This document shows, piece by piece, positions 1-5,090 of a stretch of DNA of 9,084 nucleotides. The stretch lies in contig JAHIKV010000316.1 of assembly GCA_018897395.1 (NCBI GenBank), forward strand, positions 1 through 9,084, read 5' to 3'. Numbering within the stretch: position 1 is the first letter of the stretch; each line of letters opens with the position of its first letter. The notes under the pieces are model-generated. The model was not told where the DNA came from, ran no database searches, and worked only from the letters and a program-made list of their open reading frames with translations. Both the position numbers and the translations under genes were made by a program. Source of the stretch: Planctomycetota bacterium (GTDB taxonomy: Bacteria > Planctomycetota > Planctomycetia > Pirellulales > Thermoguttaceae).

Positions 1-9
1 GAGGCATAA

Positions 10-90
10 CAGGGCAAATGAATGCCGGAAAGCCGCCGGCGATTCGTCGCAGAATAGGAATACCGGATTCCACGCCATTCATTTGCCCTG
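10..90. repeat. Palindromic element with 15-bp perfect inverted repeats
   Basis: The arms CAGGGCAAATGAATG (10-24) and CATTCATTTGCCCTG (76-90) are exact reverse complements separated by 51 bases. Two smaller hairpins lie inside: GCCGG/CCGGC (24-28/36-40) and GGAAT/ATTCC (57-61/67-71). As single-stranded DNA or RNA the element could therefore fold as a long closing stem with two inner hairpins. No T tract follows on either strand, so it is not an ordinary terminator, and it contains no ORF. It may be a small non-autonomous mobile element or a structured RNA. The identity is unknown; only the symmetry is certain. Confidence 0.6.
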
Positions 91-106
91 CAAATACCTG
101 AAAAAC

Positions 107-124
107 GCACCTCAAGGTGCTTTT
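107..124 (+). terminator. Weak terminator-like hairpin
   Basis: GCACC (107-111) and GGTGC (116-120) form a 5-bp stem with a TCAA loop, followed by TTTT (121-124). An A run precedes it, so it is roughly symmetric and could act on both strands. The stem is short and no gene is seen ending just upstream, so this is a weak call. Confidence 0.25.
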
Positions 125-199
125 CGGCCCAAAATCTACCCGCAAATTCTGTTGACGAGCCATAACTATTACCAAAACTGCCGGCGGAAGGCTGCCCAA

Positions 200-594
200 A
201 AACGCCTGCCGTTGGGGCAAGGGTCCTTCTTCGACCTCGACGTCTCCCACGCGCAGGTCACCGTCTTCAAGAAGGCCGAGGACGGCGATGGCTATATCCT
301 CCGCCTGCTCGAGACGACGGGCCAAGAAGGCGTTGCGAGCTTTCGATCGCCCATCTTTCCTCTAGCGGCGTCGTATCTTACGGATGGGGTAGAGGACAAC
401 CTCTCCCCGCTGGCAGTCAAGAAGGACGGCGTGCAGATCCCGTTGAGGCCGCGGGAATTCACGACGGTGCGCCTGGTCTTTGGAGCCAAGGCTGGTGTGA
501 TCCCCAGTGCACGAAGTTCTGGCGAAAAGCAGCGGTCGATCTCAATGGCAAGGTAGCGGTCGTGGCGGGTGGTACCTTCACCAAGGAAGACTAA
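200..594 (+). pseudogene. GH38-type glycosidase C-terminal fragment with out-of-frame tail
   Basis: One plus-strand frame (about 209-475) reads like the C-terminal beta-sandwich of glycoside hydrolase family 38 (alpha-mannosidase-like). The cues are VTVFKKAEDGDGYILRL, then a DNLSPL segment, and a closing FTTVRL strand, which is where such proteins usually end. The catalytic domain is absent; upstream codons (83-208) do not read as family sequence. After about 480 that frame loses plausibility. The +1 frame then carries a protein-like tail, KFWRKAAVDLNGKVAVVAGG, which stops at 592-594. This is best explained as a decayed gene or a joint between two gene fragments. I do not recognise the tail. 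The GH38 assignment is from remembered motif similarity only. Confidence 0.5.
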
Positions 595-623
595 TTATGA
601 TAGGATGATGAACCTTCCTTGTT

Positions 624-1418
624 ATGCTGCTGGTCTGCTCGCCGGCAGTTGAAGTGCCTTCCCAAAGCGGGAAGGCATGCTGTTTAGAGCTGACGCAGCA
701 TTTGGCCAAGCGGCCCCAATGGACGACGGGCAGCAGGTTGCTTAAGCTGGGGGAAAAAATCGAATTCTCCTTTTTTCTTCCAGCCGGAACGGAGCCCGGT
801 GAACTGAGTATCTTCCCGCGGTATCTCGAACGCGCCCATCCGGGAAAAGCGTTTGTCGCCGGTGGCGATCTCGCTTGGCTGGGCGCTCTGGACTCGAAAC
901 GTCTGGAGTTGAACTTTGTCAACGGGCGTGCTTCGGTCACGTATCAACCTGAAGCCTCCGGGAATTACCTGGCGAGGTGGCGCGCGGGCGAGGAGGTGTT
1001 CTACCGTTATTTCGCCGTTATCGAAGAGGATTGGATTGTACTGCGTTTCAGCCCGTTCATGGAGTTGGAGCCGGAGCCGACCCTGCACGCCACGGGGATC
1101 CCGCTCGACTACCGTTTGCCGGTGGAGCAAATCGATCTGAACAATCCTCTCTTCCAAAAACTCCTTGGCTACCAGCGTCATTACGGCGACACGGTTATCC
1201 CGGCCTTTCCTGATACGCCCCAAATGAGTCTGGAGGAACGGGTGAAGGTTTACGGCGAAGGGCTGAAAAAGGTGCGAGCCCTTCTGCCCGATGGCAACGA
1301 CGCGCGCTCAATCCGCGTGGACATGCGTCATACTCTGGATCCCGGCTATACAGAGACGTTCATGCGCCTCGGTGTGAACGACCATTGCGGCATCCTTCAA
1401 AAGAGTGGATTGGCGTGA
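624..1418 (+). CDS. Unrecognised carbohydrate-enzyme-like fragment (264 aa)
   Basis: I cannot name this protein with confidence. After about residue 45 it reads as genuine coding sequence: a beta-rich part (residues about 45-140, with GEKIEFSFFLPAGTEPG and YLARWRAGEEVFYRYFAVIEE), then an alpha/beta part with LFQKLLGYQRHYGDTVIPAF and FMRLGVNDHCG near the C-terminus. This resembles the N-terminal part of large planctomycete proteins with a sugar-hydrolase-like barrel, which normally continue well past the HCG motif. Here it stops ten residues later. The first 20 or so residues overlap a terminator-like hairpin at 655-677. There is no clear ribosome binding site before the ATG at 624 and no normal signal peptide. 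It is probably truncated at both ends and may not be expressed. A short intact protein of unknown function is the alternative. Confidence 0.4.
   Translation: MLLVCSPAVEVPSQSGKACCLELTQHLAKRPQWTTGSRLLKLGEKIEFSFFLPAGTEPGELSIFPRYLERAHPGKAFVAGGDLAWLGALDSKRLELNFVNGRASVTYQPEASGNYLARWRAGEEVFYRYFAVIEEDWIVLRFSPFMELEPEPTLHATGIPLDYRLPVEQIDLNNPLFQKLLGYQRHYGDTVIPAFPDTPQMSLEERVKVYGEGLKKVRALLPDGNDARSIRVDMRHTLDPGYTETFMRLGVNDHCGILQKSGLA
655..687 (+). terminator. Hairpin, possible intrinsic terminator
   Basis: TGCCTTCCC (655-663) and GGGAAGGCA (669-677) form a perfect 9-bp stem around an AAAGC loop, followed by TGCTGTTTA, a short and imperfect T-rich stretch. It lies 60 bases after the stop at 592-594, where a terminator for the upstream remnant would be expected. 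It also falls inside the first 18 codons of the 624-1418 ORF. This suggests those codons are former intergenic DNA. Confidence 0.45.
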
Positions 1419-1470
1419 CGTCGAGAAGTCGAACGGCTGCTGGCCTTGTGTGGACGTGGGGCGGTTGGCA

Positions 1471-1510
1471 AACAAAACGAGCCGCCGAGATAGACTCCCG
1501 GCGGCTCGTT
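1471..1510 (-). terminator. Strong hairpin, intrinsic terminator on the minus strand
   Basis: AACGAGCCGCCG (1476-1487) and CGGCGGCTCGTT (1499-1510) are perfect 12-bp reverse complements with an 11-base loop. Read on the minus strand the GC-rich stem is followed by CGTTTTGTTTG, a good T tract; on the plus strand the stem is followed by GTGGTTGG, which is poor. It therefore points leftward. No intact minus-strand gene ends here, as the nearest (mnmG) stops at 2246. It could act as a backup stop for mnmG transcription or mark a lost gene. Confidence 0.55.
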
Positions 1511-1571
1511 GTGGTTGGTCAGGTACGGAGTCTTGCTTTTCTCGGCGGGATCACCTGTTGCGCCGCGGGAA

Positions 1572-1646
1572 GGGGACAGGTCCATGTTTTCGGCCTACGT
1601 TTTGTCGACAAAATGCGTTTTTTGGCCGAAAAATGGACCAGTCCCC
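1572..1646. repeat. REP-like palindromic element (GGGGACAGG family)
   Basis: The left arm (1572-1595) and right arm (1624-1646) are near-perfect reverse complements, differing by one substitution and one single-base indel. Both ends carry the GGGGAC/GTCCCC terminus, with GGTCCAT and CGGCC further in. The centre contains a perfect 14-bp palindrome, TTTTGTCGACAAAA (1600-1613). From general knowledge, palindromes ending in GGGGACAGG are widespread REP-type elements thought to be moved by REP-associated tyrosine (Y1) transposases (RAYTs). No transposase is present here. The right arm ends only 9 bases before the first usable start of the PIN gene. Confidence 0.7.
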
Positions 1647-1655
1647 GGCTGGCCC

Positions 1656-2174
1656 GTGAACGGTTACGTTTTTGTTTACGACTTCGGCCCCGATCCGTCC
1701 TTTGGTCCACCGAGCAGGGACTTGTTGCAGCGCATTGAAAACGGCGATTTGAAGGGTTTTGTGTCGGCCCATGTGTTGCACGACGTGGCGCACCGCCTAA
1801 TGACGCTGGAAGCGTGTCAGACTTTCGGCTGGCCCTACTCGGGCATCGCACAACGACTCCGCCGTCATCCGCTTGAAATTCAGAAACTCCACAGGTTCCG
1901 CCAGGCCCTGGACGAAATCCTCGGTATCGGTGTACAGGTCTTGCCGGTCTCTGCAGGGGATGTGCTTCTCGCCGGTGATTTGAGCCGTACCCACGGGCTG
2001 CTGAGCGGCGATGCACTGATTTTGGCTGTGATGCAGAACTGCGGCGTCACCAACCTCGCCAGCAGCGACGCGGATTTCGACCGCGCGCCCGGCATCACGT
2101 TACGCCCCGCTCTGAGGCTGCGAAACGAATCGACGATGGACTATCTCGTATCCATATCTCCTAGCGCGGGATAG
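1656..2174 (+). CDS. PIN-domain protein, VapC-like, 5'-truncated (172 aa)
   Basis: PIN-domain proteins are metal-dependent ribonucleases, usually toxins of VapBC pairs. The fold reads from VFVYDFG at the start to SGDALILAVM (residues 117-126) and NLASSDADFDR (133-143), which hold the downstream acidic residues D119, D138 and D140. HVLHDVAHRLM (39-49) is the second acidic position, here D43. Family members normally begin with a short strand and a catalytic aspartate in a DANxFVY-type motif. Here the sequence is MNGYVFVY, so that aspartate is replaced by asparagine and the preceding strand is missing. I chose GTG 1656, because the open frame further upstream (from 1509) only reads through the REP-like palindrome. 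No clear ribosome binding site and no adjacent antitoxin are visible. It is likely an inactive, orphan toxin remnant, though the body of the reading frame is intact. Confidence 0.65.
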   Translation: MNGYVFVYDFGPDPSFGPPSRDLLQRIENGDLKGFVSAHVLHDVAHRLMTLEACQTFGWPYSGIAQRLRRHPLEIQKLHRFRQALDEILGIGVQVLPVSAGDVLLAGDLSRTHGLLSGDALILAVMQNCGVTNLASSDADFDRAPGITLRPALRLRNESTMDYLVSISPSAG

Positions 2175-2182
2175 CCGCAGTA

Positions 2183-2249
2183 GTAGTAGGGTGCGTCCGC
2201 GACGCACTACAACCAAGAATAACGGTGCGTCGCGGACGCACCCTACTAC
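2183..2249. repeat. 25-bp perfect inverted repeat between convergent genes
   Basis: The arms at 2183-2207 and 2225-2249 are exact reverse complements over 25 bases, with a 17-base loop. The arms carry GTAGTAGGGTGCGTC and its complement, a dispersed palindrome type I associate with planctomycete and some other genomes. It lies between the convergent ends of the PIN gene (stop 2174) and mnmG (stop 2246-2248), and its right arm contains the mnmG stop codon. The RNA hairpin would be very stable and could end or protect transcripts from both sides, but there is no T tract. This is a mobile or amplified repeat that may have been co-opted as a terminator. Confidence 0.75.
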
Positions 2250-4129
2250 ACCTTGCCCCTCGCCGCTCGCCCCTCCAGATGGATCATCAACACCGTCAGA
2301 TCGGCCGGCGTGATGCCGCTGACCCGCGCCGCCTGGCCCAGATCGACGGGAGAGACGCGGGCCAGCTTCTCGCGGGCCTCCGCGCGAAGATGCGGCACCG
2401 ATTCATAGTCGATGTCGGCCGGAATGCGGCGGGCGGCCAATCGTTGCCGTCGGGCTATGTCAACCTGCTGCCGGGCAATGTAGCCCGAGTATTTCGCGTC
2501 GTAAGCGACCTGGTCCGCCGCTGCCGACGAGACCGATTCCAGTTGCGGCAGATGCGAGACCAAATCCGTCCAAGTCACTTCCGGCCGGCGGAGCATTTTT
2601 ATAGCTGAAACCGATTCAAAACGGGTGGTTTCCAACAGCCTCGCGACTCGGGCGATCTCCGCTTCCTTCGCTTGCAGCCGCCGATGACGTTGCTCGTCGG
2701 CCAATCCGAGCCGATGGGCCAGCGGGGTTAGCCGCCGGTCGGCGTTGTCCGGCCGCAACAGCAGCCGAAATTCCGCCCGGCTGGTGAACATCCGGTACGG
2801 CTCGTCCACGCCGCGCGTGACCAGATCGTCGATCATCACGCCGATATACGCCTGATCGCGGCCGAGTATCAGCGGCTCCTCGCCCCGCAGCGCCAGCGCG
2901 GCGTTCGCCCCGGCCAGCAGTCCCGCGGCGGCGGCCTCTTCGTAGCCGGTGGTGCCGTTGATCTGACCGGCGCAGTACAGGCCGGCCACTCGCTTCGTCT
3001 CCAGCGACGCGGTCAACTGCATGGGCGGCAGATAGTCGTATTCGATGGCGTATCCGTAGCGGAGAATCTTCGCCCCTTCCAGGCCGGGTATCAGCCGCAG
3101 CATGGCGTCTTGCACGTCGCGCGGCAGGCTGGTCGCCAGGCCGTTGACGTAGACCTCCGGCGTCGTTCGCCCCTCCGGTTCAAGAAACAATTGGTGCCCT
3201 GGCTTTTCGGCAAAGCGGACGACCTTGGTTTCGATCGAGGGGCAATAGCGCGGTCCGGTCGATAGGATCTGCCCGCTGTACATCGGCGCGCGGTGCAAGT
3301 TGGCGCGGATCAGCTCGTGAACTTCCGGCGTGGTCCGTGCGATCCAACATGGAATCTGCTCCACGTCGATCCGATCGGTGAGGAAGGAAAACGGTTCGGG
3401 CCGCTCGTCGCCCGGCTGGAGTTCGGTCTTGCCGTAGTCAATTGTCCGGCCGTCGATTCGCGGTGGCGTGCCGGTCTTGAACCGCTGTAACTCGAACCCC
3501 AAGCGGGCAAGCGCCCCGCTGATTCCCGCGGAGGTCGGTTCGCCCATTCGACCGCCGGGCATGGCGGCGTCGCCGAAATGGAGCAGACCCCGCAAGAACG
3601 TGCCGGCGCAAAGGATCACCGCGCGGGCGCGATATGTCGCGCCCCCGGCGGTGCGGACGCCGACGATTCTCCATACGGGGTGCGAAACCGCAAGCGGCGA
3701 TTCTCTCCCCTCTCCCCTCTCCCCTCTCCCCTTTTCGACGAGCAGGTCTTCGACCGTTTCTTCCAGCAGCCTGAGCCCCGGCTGTGCTTCGAGTATTCGG
3801 CGGATTTCATGCTGGTAAGCGAGTTTGTCGGCCTGGGCGCGGGGACCATGCATTGCCGGTCCCTTGCGGCGGTTGAGCATTCGGAACTGTATTCCGGTCG
3901 CGTCGATGGCCCGTCCCATGGCGCCGCCGAGCGCGTCGATTTCGCGGACGATCTGCCCCTTGCCCACTCCGCCGATGGCCGGATTGCAACTCATCCGGCC
4001 GATGGTTTCGAGACTGCCGGTCAGCAGCGCGGTGTTAGCGCCCAAGCGTGCCGCGGCCAGCGCGGCCTCGGCGCCGGCGTGTCCACCACCGATCACCAGA
4101 ACGTCGAAATCGGAGACTGACTCGCTCAT
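2246..4129 (-). CDS. mnmG: tRNA uridine-5-carboxymethylaminomethyl modification enzyme MnmG
   Basis: MnmG (GidA) is the FAD-dependent partner of the GTPase MnmE. The complex adds the carboxymethylaminomethyl group to C5 of wobble U34 in several tRNAs in the cytoplasm. The 627 aa match the normal length (about 630). The FAD motif GGGHAGAEAA is at residues 14-23, RMSCNPAIGGVGKG at 45-58 holds one conserved cysteine (C48), GPRYCPSIETKVVRF at 292-306 is the first family signature with C296, and AGQINGTTGYEEAAAAG at 387-403 is the second. The C-terminal MnmE- and tRNA-binding region (about 540-620) is complete. GGAA ends 8 bases before the ATG. Two oddities stand out. An insertion of about 20 residues (133-152) is partly encoded by a 7-bp tandem repeat. 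The last residues and the stop codon come from low-complexity and palindromic repeat DNA. MnmE is not in the window. Confidence 0.97.
   Translation of the reverse strand: MSESVSDFDVLVIGGGHAGAEAALAAARLGANTALLTGSLETIGRMSCNPAIGGVGKGQIVREIDALGGAMGRAIDATGIQFRMLNRRKGPAMHGPRAQADKLAYQHEIRRILEAQPGLRLLEETVEDLLVEKGRGERGEGRESPLAVSHPVWRIVGVRTAGGATYRARAVILCAGTFLRGLLHFGDAAMPGGRMGEPTSAGISGALARLGFELQRFKTGTPPRIDGRTIDYGKTELQPGDERPEPFSFLTDRIDVEQIPCWIARTTPEVHELIRANLHRAPMYSGQILSTGPRYCPSIETKVVRFAEKPGHQLFLEPEGRTTPEVYVNGLATSLPRDVQDAMLRLIPGLEGAKILRYGYAIEYDYLPPMQLTASLETKRVAGLYCAGQINGTTGYEEAAAAGLLAGANAALALRGEEPLILGRDQAYIGVMIDDLVTRGVDEPYRMFTSRAEFRLLLRPDNADRRLTPLAHRLGLADEQRHRRLQAKEAEIARVARLLETTRFESVSAIKMLRRPEVTWTDLVSHLPQLESVSSAAADQVAYDAKYSGYIARQQVDIARRQRLAARRIPADIDYESVPHLRAEAREKLARVSPVDLGQAARVSGITPADLTVLMIHLEGRAARGKV
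3704..3731. repeat. Tandem repeat, 4 x TCTCCCC, inside mnmG
   Basis: Four exact copies of the 7-bp unit TCTCCCC run from 3704 to 3731. On the coding (minus) strand they give a purine-only GGGGAGA array translated as KGRGERGEG (MnmG residues 134-142). Gain or loss of one unit would shift the reading frame; only steps of three units preserve it. The array lies in a segment where other MnmG proteins have a short turn, so it is probably tolerated as a surface loop. Confidence 0.85.
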
Positions 4130-4206
4130 GTCGCTATTTCCATTGATGTTTGGACCGAGGTAAAGCCCCAGGTAGAGGGAGAATAGGTTGCGTTCCAGAA
4201 AGAGCT

Positions 4207-4234
4207 TTGCACGGTCTTAACAATATGTTATGAT
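4207..4234 (+). promoter_or_regulatory. Likely higBA promoter with overlapping palindromic operator
   Basis: A possible -35 box TTGCAC (4207-4212) lies 16 bases before a good -10 box TATGAT (4229-4234), about 50 bases ahead of the higB start. A palindrome TAACA-ATA-TGTTA (4218-4230) overlaps the start of the -10 box. HigA antitoxins usually bind such palindromes at their own promoter, and TTAAC/GTTAA half-sites are reported for some HigA proteins, so this is a natural operator candidate. The -35 match is poor (3 of 6). Confidence 0.5.
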
Positions 4235-4287
4235 AGAGGCGTCGGGCTTTGGCGTCAAGGATTCTCGGGTCAGGATGTTTTCCCGTC

Positions 4288-4590
4288 ATGCGGATTGTCG
4301 GCAGGGACCAAATTGGGGCGTTTTGCCGCAAACGTCGGGCGGCGCATCGCCATTTCGACCGTTGGTTGCAGGCCGTTGAAGCGGCTACTTGGAAGAAGTG
4401 GGGGGACGTGAGACAAACTTACGCCAGGGCCTCCAAGGCGGGGCTGTGCGTGGTGTTCGACGTGCAGGGCGGCTCCTTTCGCGTCATTACGAGAATCGAC
4501 TACGAGTTTCAAGTCGTCTCCATTCTGCACGTGTTGACTCACCAACAATACGATCAAGGGAAATGGAAACATGAGTGTGAATGCGACTAG
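4288..4590 (+). CDS. higB: HigB-family toxin, RelE-like mRNA interferase (100 aa)
   Basis: HigB toxins of the RelE/ParE fold bind the ribosome and cut mRNA during translation; the partner HigA neutralises them. The reading is typical: MRIV start strand, WLQAVEAATWKKWGDVRQTY (residues 26-45) and VVFDVQGGSFRVITRIDY (55-72), the beta-hairpin core common to the family. THQQYDQGKW (84-93) is the usual C-terminal motif with its conserved His and Tyr. I chose ATG 4288 over the ATG at 4249 because family members begin at this MRxI strand, the length (about 100 aa) is right, and AGGA lies 12 bases upstream. The upstream ATG would add 13 atypical residues and sit close to the promoter. The gene overlaps higA by 20 bases, so the two are co-translated. 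The toxin appears intact. Note the C-rich tail HECECD. Confidence 0.9.
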   Translation: MRIVGRDQIGAFCRKRRAAHRHFDRWLQAVEAATWKKWGDVRQTYARASKAGLCVVFDVQGGSFRVITRIDYEFQVVSILHVLTHQQYDQGKWKHECECD

Positions 4591-5032
4591 GGACGCCGCC
4601 ACGGACCTACGGACTCCGGTTGTCGTGCCGACTGACTACCTCGAACTGATCCGGCAGTTGCCGCTGTGGCCGATCGAGTCGGCCAACATCCATCGGCGCG
4701 CGCTGGCGCTGGCCAACAAGCTGCTGGAGAGGAATGCCAAGAGCGGCAAGCTGTCTCGCGGGGAGGCGGGCTACCTGGCGGTGCTCCTTGAACTGCTGGG
4801 AAATTACGAGAAGACGAAGTTTCCGCGCCGACGGGTCGGCGACGGCGAGATGCTCGCCCACTTGATCGAAGCCAAGGACGTTACCCAGGCGCAGGTCGAG
4901 CGCGACACCGGCATCGCCGCCCCCACGATCTCCGCCGTCATTGCCGGCCGACGAAGGCTGACCCGCGATCAGATCGGGAAGCTCTCGGCCTACTTCCACG
5001 TGGCTCCGACGGCGTTTTCGTTCGACACATGA
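4571..5032 (+). CDS. higA: HigA-family antitoxin, Xre/Cro-type HTH (153 aa)
   Basis: HigA binds and inhibits HigB and represses the shared promoter through a helix-turn-helix domain. Residues about 20-85 form a helical N-terminal part (YLELIRQLPLWPI, then a long helix HRRALALANKLLERN), as expected for the larger HigA type. Residues 93-145 hold the HTH: EMLAHLIEAKDVTQAQVERD, IAAPTISAVIAGRRRL, and DQIGKLSAYFHV. The ATG at 4571 lies inside the end of higB and is preceded by AAGGGAAATGGAA, a purine-rich ribosome binding site. The stop is 58 bases from the convergent helicase gene. No terminator hairpin is evident after it. The pair looks complete and functional. Confidence 0.9.
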   Translation: MSVNATRDAATDLRTPVVVPTDYLELIRQLPLWPIESANIHRRALALANKLLERNAKSGKLSRGEAGYLAVLLELLGNYEKTKFPRRRVGDGEMLAHLIEAKDVTQAQVERDTGIAAPTISAVIAGRRRLTRDQIGKLSAYFHVAPTAFSFDT

Positions 5033-5045
5033 GGGTGAAGAGGCA

Positions 5046-5087
5046 ATGGCAATCGACAAAGTACCCGATCTGCTCGGTCGCTTATAA
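5046..5087 (+). other. 13-codon ORF after higA, possible gene remnant
   Basis: The ATG at 5046 follows GAAGAGG with good spacing and opens a 13-codon frame (MAIDKVPDLLGRL) ending in TAA at 5085-5087. The stop lies just before the convergent helicase gene ends at 5091. The strong ribosome binding site directly after the higA stop suggests the start of a former third gene in the higBA operon, cut off when the adjoining segment arrived. Chance is a real alternative. Confidence 0.25.
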
Positions 5088-5090
5088 TAC

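Noticed and set aside
684..1223. Minus-strand open frame of 179 codons, opposite the 624-1418 ORF
   Set aside because: Arginine-rich, no recognisable motif, and fully antisense to a frame with better protein character; a shadow of GC-rich coding DNA.
1509..1655. Upstream extension of the PIN ORF (49 codons)
   Set aside because: It is made of terminator-flank and REP-like palindrome sequence; no family-like residues before VFVYDFG.
1519..2016. Minus-strand open frame of 165 codons
   Set aside because: Antisense to the PIN gene and runs through the REP-like palindrome; the PIN motifs on the plus strand explain the region.
3578..4120. Plus-strand open frame of 180 codons
   Set aside because: Antisense to the conserved FAD-binding end of mnmG; no independent support.
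5083..5088. Perfect TATAAT on the plus strand
   Set aside because: No -35 box at the right distance and no plus-strand gene downstream, since the helicase runs the other way; probably chance.
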